In this document: positions 16,671 through 25,962 of the stretch, piece after piece
Position numbering within the stretch: the stretch's first letter is position 1
Layout of the letters: the number at the start of each line of letters is the position of its first letter
Position numbers and translations under genes: made by a program
The notes under the pieces: model-generated
Told to the model about the DNA's origin: nothing
Seen by the model: the letters and a program-made list of their open reading frames with translations, nothing else
Databases searched by the model: none
Assembly: GCA_016718605.1 (NCBI GenBank)
Contig: JADKCY010000002.1
Coordinates: forward strand, 62,001-126,000
Reading direction: 5' to 3'
Length of the DNA stretch: 64,000 nucleotides
Source of the DNA: Lysobacterales bacterium
Lineage (GTDB): Bacteria > Pseudomonadota > Gammaproteobacteria > Xanthomonadales > Xanthomonadaceae

Positions 16671-18272
16671 ATGAGCGAGCGCGATGTCATGGAATACGAC
16701 GTGGTCACGGTGGGCGCGGGCCCTGCGGGACTCGCATTTGCCATTCGACTCAAGCAACTGAAGCCCGACTTGTCGGTTTGCGTGATCGAGAAAGCCTCCA
16801 GTGTTGGGGCGCATGCACTATCCGGCGCGGTGATCGAGCCCGGCCCTCTGGATGAACTGCTTCCCGGTTGGCGTGCCAACCCGCCACCGATCTGCGTGCC
16901 CGCGGCACAGGACGAATTCTGGTTTCTGACCAAGACTGGTGGTTTCAAATCGCCGATCACGCCGCCTCAAATGCACAACAAGGGCAATTTCATTGTCAGC
17001 ATGGGTGCCACCTGTGCCTGGCTGGCAACGCAGGCCGAAGCCCTGGGCGTCGAAATCTATCCCGGCTTCGCCGCCGCCGAACCGCTGTTCAACGACGATG
17101 GCAGCGTCGCCGGCGTGCGGATCGGCGACATGGGCGTCGGCAAGGATGGGCAACCAAAAGACAGTTACACCCAAGGCATCGACATTCGCGCCCGCATTAC
17201 CGTGCTGGGCGAAGGGGCGCGCGGACACTTGGCCAAACAGTTGATCCAGCGCTTCAAACTGGATGCCGACTGCGACCCGCAGAGCTACTCAATCGGCATC
17301 AAGGAACTATGGCAGGTGCCTGCTGACCGCCTCAGCCCTGGCAAGATCGTGCATTCGCTGGGCTGGCCTGCGGATTCACACACCTATGGCGGCAGCTTCA
17401 TGTATCACCTCAATGGCGGTCGGATCGCCATTGGCTACGTCTCGGGTCTCGACTATCGCGATCCCAACTACCAGCCGTACGAAGCCTTCCAACAATGGAA
17501 ACACCATCCCACCGTCAAACCTCTGCTCGACGGCGGCACGATTCTCTCGGCAGGCGCGCGAGTCATCGTTACCGGCGGCTGGCAAAGCGTGCCGAAGGTG
17601 GAAATGCCGGGTGCACTGCTGATCGGCTGCGATGCCGGACTGGTGAACGTGCCGAAGATCAAGGGCATCCATCAGGCTATGCGCTCTGGCATGTTGGCCG
17701 CCGAACACCTCGCAGCCGCCGACAAGCCCGAAGGCTGGGATGCCAAGTTGCGTGGCTCGATCGTGATGAGCGAGCTGAAAAAAGTCCGCAACTTCAAACC
17801 CGGCTTCAAGAAAGGACTTTGGTTTGGCCTGCTCAATTCTGGCTGGGAGACGATCACCGGGGGCGCGTCGCCGTGGACGCTCAAGGTCAAGCCAGACTAC
17901 GCCAGCCTGCAGAAATTGGCCGAGGCCGACAAGCCGCTGCGCGACTATGTTGATCGCACGCTGGCGCCGCGTGATCGGCTGGCAGGTGTGTACTTCGCCG
18001 CTACCGAACATGACGAAGACCAGCCAGTGCATCTGCAAGTGGCCGACACCTCAATCTGCGTCACCCGCTGCAGCGAGGAATACGGCAATCCGTGCACGCG
18101 CTTCTGTCCGGCGGGTGTGTACGAAATGATCGAGGATGAGCAAGGCAAACGGCTGCAAATCAATGCCGCCAACTGCGTGCACTGCAAGACCTGCGACATC
18201 AAAGATCCCTACCAGATCATCAACTGGGTCACCCCGGAAGGTGGTGCTGGGCCGAACTACCAGAACCTGTGA
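16671..18272 (+). CDS. Electron transfer flavoprotein-ubiquinone oxidoreductase
   Basis: A 533-residue ETF-QO, the inner-membrane-associated flavoprotein passing electrons from ETF (beta-oxidation and amino-acid dehydrogenases) to ubiquinone. FAD-binding VGAGPAGLAFAIRLKQL lies near the N-terminus, LLIGCDAGLVNVPKIKG is the second FAD element, and a C-terminal 4Fe-4S ferredoxin-like domain has cysteines in CSEEYGNPCTRFCP and NCVHCKTCDIKDP. It ends with the family's GAGPNYQNL. Start at ATG 16671, with an internal Met alternative at residue 7. ETF subunits themselves are not in the window. Confidence 0.94.
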   Translation: MSERDVMEYDVVTVGAGPAGLAFAIRLKQLKPDLSVCVIEKASSVGAHALSGAVIEPGPLDELLPGWRANPPPICVPAAQDEFWFLTKTGGFKSPITPPQMHNKGNFIVSMGATCAWLATQAEALGVEIYPGFAAAEPLFNDDGSVAGVRIGDMGVGKDGQPKDSYTQGIDIRARITVLGEGARGHLAKQLIQRFKLDADCDPQSYSIGIKELWQVPADRLSPGKIVHSLGWPADSHTYGGSFMYHLNGGRIAIGYVSGLDYRDPNYQPYEAFQQWKHHPTVKPLLDGGTILSAGARVIVTGGWQSVPKVEMPGALLIGCDAGLVNVPKIKGIHQAMRSGMLAAEHLAAADKPEGWDAKLRGSIVMSELKKVRNFKPGFKKGLWFGLLNSGWETITGGASPWTLKVKPDYASLQKLAEADKPLRDYVDRTLAPRDRLAGVYFAATEHDEDQPVHLQVADTSICVTRCSEEYGNPCTRFCPAGVYEMIEDEQGKRLQINAANCVHCKTCDIKDPYQIINWVTPEGGAGPNYQNL

Positions 18273-18620
18273 TAGCGGGAGTCAAGATGCGGCTGGATCC
18301 GCGATCTGGTTGATACCCATTCGGCGCAGCGAACGTCTGGCGCGAATACCAGCCTGCATGCAAGCACCGATCTGCGGTTTGATTGCGCGCGCAGACTGAG
18401 CCGGGTTGCTACGCTATTGAGCGACCCGAAGCTGCTCAGCATTGCATCGACCAACGCATAGTGTGAAGTCAGCGGAAAACATGCATCCCCAATGCCCAAA
18501 GATGTGGTCGCCACCACACCAGATGCCGCCACGGCGACATCAATCGCTCATGTTCGCCCGTTAGAATCCACGCTTTCGTCTGCATCGACCCGCAGACACT
18601 GCTGTGTGCAAGGAGACCGC
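18273..18620. other. Intergenic region between ETF-QO and nhaD
   Basis: A 348-bp stretch with no supportable gene. The only signals seen are a TAGAAT hexamer at 18562-18567, a plausible -10 for nhaD without a recognisable -35, and the AAGGAG site at 18610-18615 serving the nhaD start. The nhaD frame is open upstream to 18492, but the extra residues are not like the transporter N-terminus. Confidence 0.5.
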
Positions 18621-19901
18621 ATGCTTACCGCGTTGATTGTGATTTTTGTCCTGGCCTATCTGGCCATTGCACTGGAACACCCGATCCATATCAACAAGGC
18701 GGCGTCGGCACTGATTGGTGCAGGCCTGTTGTGGACGGTGTACGCGCTGGGTACCGGTGACCATCATCTGGTTGGTGAACAACTCAGTGAATCCCTGATG
18801 GCGACGGCGCAGATTGTGTTCTTCCTGATGGGCGCAATGACCATCGTGGAGGTGATCGATGCGCATGACGGCTTTGACGTGATCACCTCGCGCATCCGCA
18901 CCACGAAGCTAACGAGCTTGATGTGGCTGGTTGGCTTCGTCACCTTCTTTCTCAGCGCCATCCTCGACAACCTTACGACCACCATCGTGATGATTTCGCT
19001 GATGAAAAAGCTGCTGGACAAACCCAACGACCGCCTCTTCTTTGCCGGCATCATCGTGATCGCTGCCAATGCGGGCGGTGCGTGGAGTCCGATCGGCGAT
19101 GTGACGACTACCATGCTGTGGATCGGCGGGCAGATCACCGCCCTGAACATCATCGAAGGCGTGTTTTTGCCCTCGATGACCAATCTGCTGGTGCCCTTGG
19201 GAATCACCGCCTTTCTGCTGCGCGGCCAGATGGTGATCGCACCGCAGCGCGCTGACGCCGCTGCGACACTTACGCCTGTGCTCGAACGCAACATCATGTT
19301 TTTCATGGGCCTGGGCGTCTTGGTTGCCGTGCCCGCATTCAAAACTGTGACGCACCTGCCACCTTTCATGGGCATTCTGTTCGGTTTGGGTCTTCTGTGG
19401 CTGGTCGGCGATCTGCTACACAAAAAGAAGAGCGATGACGAGAAGGGCCATCTGACCTTGGTTCACGCATTGTCGCGGATCGACATGAGCTCGCTGGTGT
19501 TTTTCATCGGCATCCTGCTGGCGGTGGCCACACTGGAACACACCCACATCCTGACCAACCTGGCCGAGTGGCTGGACAGCACGGTTGGTCGGCAGGACAT
19601 CATCGTGCTGATCATCGGCATGGTCAGTGCCATTGTCGACAACGTGCCATTGGTTGCCGCGTCCATGGGCATGTATGGACTGGACCAATATCCTGCCGAC
19701 AGTTTCCTTTGGGAGTTCATGGCCTACTGCGCTGGCACAGGCGGATCGATCCTGATCATCGGCTCGGCCGCTGGCGTGGCGGCGATGGGCCTGGAGAAGA
19801 TTCACTTCTTCTGGTACGTGAAGCGCATCAGCGGACTGGCTCTGGCGGGCTATCTGGCGGGCGCCGCGGTCTACATCGTGCAATACCAACTGGTTCACTG
19901 A
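18621..19901 (+). CDS. nhaD: NhaD-type sodium:proton antiporter
   Basis: A 426-residue inner-membrane antiporter of the NhaD branch of the ion-transporter superfamily. Conserved elements include FFLMGAMTIVEVIDAHDGFD, LSAILDNLTTTIVMISL, VIAANAGGAWSPIGDVTTTM, IVDNVPLVAASMGMYG and YCAGTGGSILIIGSAAGVA, matching the two inverted ArsB/NhaD halves. It exports Na+ or Li+ in exchange for protons. The start at 18621 has an AAGGAG site at 18610-18615. It is followed by nhaA after 52 bases, placing two unrelated Na+/H+ antiporters in tandem. Confidence 0.93.
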   Translation: MLTALIVIFVLAYLAIALEHPIHINKAASALIGAGLLWTVYALGTGDHHLVGEQLSESLMATAQIVFFLMGAMTIVEVIDAHDGFDVITSRIRTTKLTSLMWLVGFVTFFLSAILDNLTTTIVMISLMKKLLDKPNDRLFFAGIIVIAANAGGAWSPIGDVTTTMLWIGGQITALNIIEGVFLPSMTNLLVPLGITAFLLRGQMVIAPQRADAAATLTPVLERNIMFFMGLGVLVAVPAFKTVTHLPPFMGILFGLGLLWLVGDLLHKKKSDDEKGHLTLVHALSRIDMSSLVFFIGILLAVATLEHTHILTNLAEWLDSTVGRQDIIVLIIGMVSAIVDNVPLVAASMGMYGLDQYPADSFLWEFMAYCAGTGGSILIIGSAAGVAAMGLEKIHFFWYVKRISGLALAGYLAGAAVYIVQYQLVH

Positions 19902-19953
19902 TGATGCGCAGTAATCACAAAGCGTCCGCGAATCGTCTGCTAGCATCTACACC

Positions 19954-21096
19954 ATGAACACCGCACAGAGAGATGGCCTGCTGTTGGCAGGTGCTGCATT
20001 GCTGGGTCTGCTGATCATGAACAGCCCCTTGGCCACCAGTGCCGAGCATCTGCTCGCATTGCGCTTTCAGGTCGGGCTGGGCGATTGGATGCTGTCCAAG
20101 CCGGTCGAGCTGTGGATCAACGACTTTCTGATGGCGATATTCTTTCTGCTGGTCGGCGTCGAGATAAAGCACGAATGGCTGCATGGTTCCCTGTCGACCG
20201 CGCAAGCCCGCATCCTGCCACTGGGTGCCGCGGTCGGTGGAATGGCCGTCCCTGCGCTGATCTTCCTGCTGTTCAACGGGAACCAGCCCGACAATATCTC
20301 CGGCTGGGCGATCCCGGCAGCGACCGACATCGCCTTCGCCATCGGTTTGATGGCCCTGGCGGCGCCAAGCATCCGCGCCCCGTTGATCGCATTTCTGACC
20401 GCAGTTGCGGTCATCGACGATCTCGGCGCCATTGTGGTGATTGCGCTGTTCTACACCGACCAACTGAGCAAGGCGATGCTCGGCTTTGCTGCTGTGGGGG
20501 TCGCTGCGTTGTTCATCCTCTCCAGTCTTCGGGTGCAGCGAATCTGGCCCTATGTTGCGGTGGGTTTGTTCTTGTGGGTCTGCGTCTTGAAATCCGGGGT
20601 ACATGCCACTCTGGCCGGTGTGGTCATGGGCCTGTTCATGCCCGCCTCGCAGGATGGCAACAGTCCGGCGGAAAGGCTCGATCACGCGCTCAAGCCCTGG
20701 GTGAGCTGGCTCATCTTGCCGCTGTTCGGACTCACCAATGCGGGCGTTTCGCTCGCTGGCATGTCGCTGGGCGCCCTGGCACATCCGATTACCTTGGGCG
20801 TCGCGCTCGGCCTGCTGGCAGGCAAACCGATCGGCATCCTGCTTGGCACCTGGGTCGCCAGTCGGCTTGGCGGCGGGCTGCCTGATAACTTCCGGTTGAT
20901 CGACTACCTGCCAGTGGCCCTGTTCTGTGGTATTGGCTTCACTATGGCCCTGTTCATCGGCACGCTCGCCTACGCACCGGGCTCGGCCGCTGCCGATGCC
21001 GCCAAGATCGGCGTTCTGCTCGGTACGGCGGGTGCATTTGTTTTCGGGACTCTCACAGCGCGCGCATTGCAGCCACGTAGCCCCTCGGGCGTTTGA
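19954..21096 (+). CDS. nhaA: Na+/H+ antiporter NhaA
   Basis: A 380-residue NhaA with about a dozen hydrophobic segments. The ion-binding aspartate pair is in FLTAVAVIDDLGAIVVIALF (E. coli D163/D164), and PAATDIAFAIGLMAL, WINDFLMAIFFLLVGVEIK and FCGIGFTMALFIGTLA are family signatures. It exchanges Na+ for protons across the inner membrane and is pH-regulated in E. coli. It sits directly downstream of nhaD on the same strand; a TAGCAT hexamer just before the ATG may be a -10 for separate expression. Confidence 0.94.
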   Translation: MNTAQRDGLLLAGAALLGLLIMNSPLATSAEHLLALRFQVGLGDWMLSKPVELWINDFLMAIFFLLVGVEIKHEWLHGSLSTAQARILPLGAAVGGMAVPALIFLLFNGNQPDNISGWAIPAATDIAFAIGLMALAAPSIRAPLIAFLTAVAVIDDLGAIVVIALFYTDQLSKAMLGFAAVGVAALFILSSLRVQRIWPYVAVGLFLWVCVLKSGVHATLAGVVMGLFMPASQDGNSPAERLDHALKPWVSWLILPLFGLTNAGVSLAGMSLGALAHPITLGVALGLLAGKPIGILLGTWVASRLGGGLPDNFRLIDYLPVALFCGIGFTMALFIGTLAYAPGSAAADAAKIGVLLGTAGAFVFGTLTARALQPRSPSGV

Positions 21097-21241
21097 ATAC
21101 GTGATTGCCTGCACGCGGGGCTGACAGCGAAGGTGTATAACCCATGCACGCCGTAGATCGGCTCTCTCGTGCGAGCCGCTTCACGGTTCCCAAGTGGGCT
21201 CAATGCAACAATTCGTGTCCTGCCCCACCGCCGCGCGCGCA

Positions 21242-22615
21242 ATGATCAATTCCCCTGGCCGTGCACTTCTGCTGACGCTGATCTTTGCCGGCACCTTGGC
21301 TGAGGCTGCGCACGCCGACACATTTCAGGTTGGCCCAGGGCGCACTTGGACTGCCCTGCAGCCCTTGTTTGATGCTGTCGACCTAGAGCCCGGCGATGTT
21401 GTCGAAGTCGATGGCAACGTCACGTATCCGGGTGGCGTCATCCTGCGCGATACCGATAGCGGTGCACCCGGCAATCCGGTCACGCTGCGCGGATTGCGGG
21501 TCAACGGGCAACGACCGATCCTGCTCGGTGGCAGCAACACCATCGAGTTCCGCCTCGCCAACCATGTGGTGTTCGAGAGCTTCGAAGTGGTGGGTTCGGT
21601 CGCCGACAACACGTTTCGCTGCGTCTATCATCACAGTCACGATGTGCTCATCCGCGACGTATTGATTCGCGACTGTCCACGCCACGGACTGCTTGGTGCC
21701 GACCAGGATTCCGGCTCGCTGACCGTCGAATTCTCCGAGATACGCAACGCCGGTTCCGCACAGTTCAATCACGCGATCTACATGGCGACCGACGAACTGA
21801 CCTGGCCCGGCGCCGTGTTCCGCCTGCAGCATAGCGTGGTGCGTGACAGTCGATTTGGTGACAGCGGGGACGGCGGCAACCTGATCAAGAGTCGCGCCGA
21901 GCGCAACGAAATCTACTACAACTGGCTGGAAGGCGCGTACTACCACACGCTGGAATTGATCGGCCCCGATCCCGCAGGCGGCACGCCGGAAGGCACGGCG
22001 CGTGAGGACTCCGACATTGTCGGCAACGTGGTCGTGCACGACGGCGAGTTCGGCGCAGTCTTCCGCTTCGGTGGCGACGGCACCGGACAAAGCAATGGCC
22101 GCTATCGCTTTGTCAACAACACGGTCCTACGTCGCCACAGCAACAACGACACGCCGACAATTTTTCGCTTGTTCGATGGCATCGAGGCGGTGGAAATGCA
22201 CAACAACGTGTTTCTCCGCGACGGCATGGCGAGCTTCCGGGTCATCCGCGAAGTCGAAGCCGACTGGGTCGATGGCATCTCACGCATTCGCGGCAGCCAG
22301 AATTGGTTAGACGCCGATTCGAGCTTCGTCCCCACGGGCTGGACCGATAACCTGACGGGCACCGATCCAGGCTTCATCAACGCCAGCGGCAACGACTTCC
22401 GGCCAACCATCGGTTCGCCACTGCTGAACGGCGCAGGCACGGCGGCCACCGCCAGCGGCTACGAGGTCAGCGATCCCTTGTTCCCGCCGAGCTTCCACCC
22501 ACGCCACGACGCCACCAGTCCTGTCCCCAGTCGCCCCAGCGCAGGGGCATTGGACATCGGCGCGTTCGAACGCCCGATCGACGGGCTTCTGTTTACGAAT
22601 GGGTTTGAGGGATAG
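21242..22615 (+). CDS. Secreted right-handed beta-helix protein with C-terminal DGFE-type tail
   Basis: Signal peptide (LLLTLIFAGTLAEAAHA) followed by a polysaccharide-lyase-like beta-helix: FQVGPGRTWTALQPLFDAV at the start, then repeated strands such as NHVVFESFEVVGS and DVLIRDVLIRDCPRHG. The last residues, GLLFTNGFEG, match tails on four other secreted proteins here. Substrate unknown; catalytic residues were not identified. Start is uncertain: GTG 21194, ATG 21203 and ATG 21242 are in frame and none has a good ribosome site; 21242 gives the most normal signal peptide. Upstream lie a TATAAC hexamer (21135-21140) and a small CGGCTC/GAGCCG hairpin (21159-21178). Confidence 0.75.
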   Translation: MINSPGRALLLTLIFAGTLAEAAHADTFQVGPGRTWTALQPLFDAVDLEPGDVVEVDGNVTYPGGVILRDTDSGAPGNPVTLRGLRVNGQRPILLGGSNTIEFRLANHVVFESFEVVGSVADNTFRCVYHHSHDVLIRDVLIRDCPRHGLLGADQDSGSLTVEFSEIRNAGSAQFNHAIYMATDELTWPGAVFRLQHSVVRDSRFGDSGDGGNLIKSRAERNEIYYNWLEGAYYHTLELIGPDPAGGTPEGTAREDSDIVGNVVVHDGEFGAVFRFGGDGTGQSNGRYRFVNNTVLRRHSNNDTPTIFRLFDGIEAVEMHNNVFLRDGMASFRVIREVEADWVDGISRIRGSQNWLDADSSFVPTGWTDNLTGTDPGFINASGNDFRPTIGSPLLNGAGTAATASGYEVSDPLFPPSFHPRHDATSPVPSRPSAGALDIGAFERPIDGLLFTNGFEG

Positions 22616-22638
22616 CCGCAAAAACGGCATGCGATCTG

Positions 22639-23490
22639 TCACCCCATCACCGTCCTGACATCCAGCAGTTCGGGGAAAAAGGTCAGCTCAAGTGCCTGTT
22701 TCAGAAAGCCGACGCCACTGGAGCCACCGGTGCCGCGACGGTAGCCGATGATGCGCTCCACGGTTTTCATGTGGCGGAAACGCCAGAGCTGGAAGCTCTG
22801 TTCGACGTCGACCAGTTGCTCACACAGGGCGTAGGCCGACCAGTGACTGGCGGTGTCGGCATAAATGCGCTGAAACACCGGCAGCAGGGCTGGATTGCGC
22901 ACATGTGGAAGCGCGAAGTCGCGTTCGACACAGGCGTGAGGAATGGCATGTCCGGCGCGGGCCAAATAGTGCAGAAATTCGTCGTAAAGACTGCGGGCGT
23001 CAAGCGCCTCGGTCAGCTCGCGCTGGATAGCCGGATCGTGTGCGAACACGCTGAGCATGTCGGCGTTTTTGTTGCCCAGCAGGAACTCCACAAGACGGTA
23101 CTGATGCGATTGAAACCCGGAAGACGGCCCGAGTGCATCGCGAAAGCGCGCGTACTCACTCGGCGTCAGCGTTTCCAACACGGACCACTGCTCGAACAAT
23201 TGACGCTGCACCTGCTTCACGCGCGCCAGAATTTTCTGCACCGGATCCAGATCATCCTGCTGCAGATGACGGATCGCCAAGCGTAGTTCGTGGATGATCA
23301 GCTTCAACCAGAGCTCGGAAACCTGATGCTGCACGATGAACAGCATTTCATCATGATTGCTGGGCGTCGAAACAGGTTGCTGGGCGCTCAGCAGGACATC
23401 GAGTTGAAGGTAGCTGCCGTAGCTCAGGCGATCACGCAAATCGCGGGTGATGCCATCTTCCAGCGGGCGTTGGTTGTTCTCGCGGCTCAT
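22639..23490 (-). CDS. kynA: Tryptophan 2,3-dioxygenase
   Basis: Heme enzyme opening the indole ring of L-tryptophan to N-formylkynurenine, first step of the kynurenine route. The 283 residues can be numbered like the Xanthomonas enzyme: His55 (FIVQHQVSELWLKL), Arg117 (SEYARFRDAL) and heme-ligand His240 (LWRFRHMKTVERIIGYR), with the substrate loop RRGTGGSSGVGFLK following. No other kynurenine-pathway genes are in the window. It lies 61 bases downstream of the SGNH gene on the same strand, so it may be read from the same long minus-strand transcript. Confidence 0.94.
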   Translation of the reverse strand: MSRENNQRPLEDGITRDLRDRLSYGSYLQLDVLLSAQQPVSTPSNHDEMLFIVQHQVSELWLKLIIHELRLAIRHLQQDDLDPVQKILARVKQVQRQLFEQWSVLETLTPSEYARFRDALGPSSGFQSHQYRLVEFLLGNKNADMLSVFAHDPAIQRELTEALDARSLYDEFLHYLARAGHAIPHACVERDFALPHVRNPALLPVFQRIYADTASHWSAYALCEQLVDVEQSFQLWRFRHMKTVERIIGYRRGTGGSSGVGFLKQALELTFFPELLDVRTVMG

Positions 23491-23551
23491 GGGGAAACTC
23501 TCACGGGGGAAGACGCAAGCCTGCGTGGCAAGCGATCCGCTGTCCAGCGCC

Positions 23552-24544
23552 TCAATGCGGCGTCTGCAACCAGCCTCGTGTCTGCAAGGCGTCGATCAGC
23601 GCATGCGTGTAGGCAGGCTTTTGCCGATAGTCCACATGCGAGTCATCCGGCAGCGGAAAATCGCGCAGTGCAGGAACATCCAGTGCGTTCAGCACCTTGG
23701 CCGGAGACACTGCCGCCATCTTGTCCCAATACTCGGCGCGCGGCGCCCAGTCTTCAAAAGCGTCGCGCCGTAAGCCGCTGGTGGGCGAGGCGTAGAAAAT
23801 CACCTCACCGCCACGCGCCTGAATGGCCTTCACCCAACCGTGACTGGCCTCAACCTGCGGCCACCATTCGTCGAACGGGAATCGCGGAAAGTGGCCGTTG
23901 AATGACTCCAGATTGCGAACCAACTCCTGCCTATGTGGCTCCGGATCACCAGCAGAAAAATCGATGAATCCAAAGCGGCGCAAATTGAGCCATTGAAAAG
24001 GATGGAACGGCTCAGGCTCCTGCTTCCAAACGCGCAGGACAGCGCGCGTCAAGCTGAAGTCCGGACGCGCCAACACCGATTGGCGTTGCCAATGGCTCAA
24101 CAACAGGCGATGCATTGCCCGGCTGGGCGTGAATTGCTGATGGTAGAAATCCACCATCGGACGCTGCATGTCGATACCGAGCGTCGAAAACGCCACTGCG
24201 TCGAGATCACAAATCACCACGCCGTTGAAACTCGTGTCCTCAGCCAGATCACGCAACGTCGCCAGGGGATATTCGCCATCGCGCGCCAGCATTACGGGAG
24301 CGTAGCCGGGAAGACGGGTCAGAACCGTTTCGCGATCAATCGCATAGAGCGTTCGTGATGCGCCGAGAAAAACCAAGGGTATGCTGTCGCGGGCGTAGAC
24401 CCGGGCGCGTTGGATCGACCAGAAATCGGCCGAGTCCATGATCACCGGGGCATAACCACGTCCACGCCAATAGTGCTCTACACCGAACAGTGCGAGGCTC
24501 GACAACACAAGTGCAACCAGCACGGCAGAAAGGACCCGAGACAT
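23552..24544 (-). CDS. SGNH/AlgJ-like acetyltransferase partner of the MBOAT protein
   Basis: A 330-residue protein with an N-terminal membrane anchor (VLSAVLVALVLSSLALFG) and an SGNH-hydrolase-like periplasmic domain: the nucleophile Ser is probably in LVFLGASRTLYAID, and the C-terminal Asp-His pair in PDDSHVDYRQKPAYTHALI. This layout, next to an MBOAT acyltransferase, resembles AlgJ/AlgX/PatB-type enzymes that move acetyl groups onto exported polysaccharide. Start at the ATG at 24544, two bases after the MBOAT stop; the frame is open to 24700. Which polymer is acetylated cannot be told; no polysaccharide synthesis genes adjoin. Confidence 0.7.
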   Translation of the reverse strand: MSRVLSAVLVALVLSSLALFGVEHYWRGRGYAPVIMDSADFWSIQRARVYARDSIPLVFLGASRTLYAIDRETVLTRLPGYAPVMLARDGEYPLATLRDLAEDTSFNGVVICDLDAVAFSTLGIDMQRPMVDFYHQQFTPSRAMHRLLLSHWQRQSVLARPDFSLTRAVLRVWKQEPEPFHPFQWLNLRRFGFIDFSAGDPEPHRQELVRNLESFNGHFPRFPFDEWWPQVEASHGWVKAIQARGGEVIFYASPTSGLRRDAFEDWAPRAEYWDKMAAVSPAKVLNALDVPALRDFPLPDDSHVDYRQKPAYTHALIDALQTRGWLQTPH

Positions 24545-24546
24545 AC

Positions 24547-25962
24547 TCAGAACTGGAAATAGATGAAGGCACGCGAGGTGCCGGGCGACAACACGATCAA
24601 CACTATCAGCACGCTCCAGAGCACGCCCAGACTGAGCACACCGCGCCCTTGCAACCACTGACGAAGCGCGAGTCCACGGGTGAGCCAATGTGCGAGCCAC
24701 AGCAGACCAAACATCAGTACCGCCAACTGCGCTTCCACACTCAAACCCAACTCACCTTCGCTTGGCGCCAGCATTTGCCGGTGCAGGTGTGCTGCCTGAG
24801 AAAAGTCCTGGGCACGAAACCAGACCCATGCCAGCACTACCGCAAACAAGGTCAGCAGCCCGCCAAGCAGGCGCCCAAGGCCACCGAGGACCGCACCGAC
24901 GCGTCGCGTGACTGGCTGAACCAACCTTTCCAGCGCCAGCATCAACCCATGAAAACCACCCCAGGCCACGAAGGTCCAGGCCGCGCCGTGCCAAAGTCCG
25001 CCAAGCACCATGGTCAGCCACAGGTTGCGCAGCGTAAACAGGCGTCCGCCACGATTGCCGCCCAGCGGAATGTAGAGGTAATCGCGCAGCCAGCTCGACA
25101 GCGAGATATGCCAGCGCCGCCAGAAATCGGAAAAGCCCGTCGCCGCGTAGGGCGAGCGGAAATTGTCGGGCAGCCAGAAGCCAAACAGCGCAGCCGTGCC
25201 GATCGCCGCCGTCGAATAGCCTGCAAAATCACAGAAGATTTGTCCCGCGAAGGCCAGCGCACCCGCCCAAGCCATCGCCGAATCCGGCTTCGCGCCGTCG
25301 GCAAACACCGCATCGGCCACCGGCGCAAACACGCTGTCGGCGAGCAGTATCTTCTCCATCAAACCAAGCAACAGCAGGCTGATGCCAACCACCCAGCCAT
25401 TCGTGTCAGCGCGTCTTGGCAAAGCCAGCTGCGGGGCAAAGTCGTGGTAACGCACGATGGGGCCAGCGACGAGTTGTGGGAAGAAGCCCACGAACAATTG
25501 GTAATCACGCCAGTGGCGCTGCGCAGGCACGTCGCGCCGATAGACATCGATGCAATAACTCAGCGACTGGAAGGTGTAGAACGAAATACCGACCGGCAAC
25601 AGGATGTCGAATGCTGCTGGCTGCCAATCGACACCGATACTTGCCAACAGCCACTGCGTGTTGTCACGCAGGAAGTCACCATACTTGAAGAATCCGAGCA
25701 CGCCCAGGTTGGCGAGCAGCGACAACCACAACCAATGCTGACGGGCTCTGCCCTGTGCTGCATCCATGCGCTGCGCCAGCCACCAGTCGAGCGTGGCTGA
25801 CCCCACCAGTAGCAGCAGAAAGGGTGGATTCCACATCCCATAAAACACCCAACTGGCCAGCAACAACAGCCACTTGCGTCCCGTCCAAGACAGACCAGGC
25901 AGGTGATATGCCAGCAGCAGTGCCAACAAAAAAACGATGAATGTCAGCGAATCGAAGGTCAT
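24547..25962 (-). CDS. MBOAT family O-acyltransferase (AlgI-like)
   Basis: A 471-residue polytopic inner-membrane protein of the membrane-bound O-acyltransferase family. Signatures: LPVGISFYTFQSLSYCIDVY, FFPQLVAGPIVRYHDF, SDFWRRWHISLSSWLRDYLY and the catalytic-His region LGGLWHGAAWTFVAWGGFHG. AlgI-type members pass acetyl groups across the membrane to a periplasmic partner, here the SGNH protein encoded two bases downstream. Its ATG overlaps the stop of puuD (ATGA at 25959-25962), so an O-acetylation gene is translationally coupled to a urate-degrading enzyme. Confidence 0.9.
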   Translation of the reverse strand: MTFDSLTFIVFLLALLLAYHLPGLSWTGRKWLLLLASWVFYGMWNPPFLLLLVGSATLDWWLAQRMDAAQGRARQHWLWLSLLANLGVLGFFKYGDFLRDNTQWLLASIGVDWQPAAFDILLPVGISFYTFQSLSYCIDVYRRDVPAQRHWRDYQLFVGFFPQLVAGPIVRYHDFAPQLALPRRADTNGWVVGISLLLLGLMEKILLADSVFAPVADAVFADGAKPDSAMAWAGALAFAGQIFCDFAGYSTAAIGTAALFGFWLPDNFRSPYAATGFSDFWRRWHISLSSWLRDYLYIPLGGNRGGRLFTLRNLWLTMVLGGLWHGAAWTFVAWGGFHGLMLALERLVQPVTRRVGAVLGGLGRLLGGLLTLFAVVLAWVWFRAQDFSQAAHLHRQMLAPSEGELGLSVEAQLAVLMFGLLWLAHWLTRGLALRQWLQGRGVLSLGVLWSVLIVLIVLSPGTSRAFIYFQF

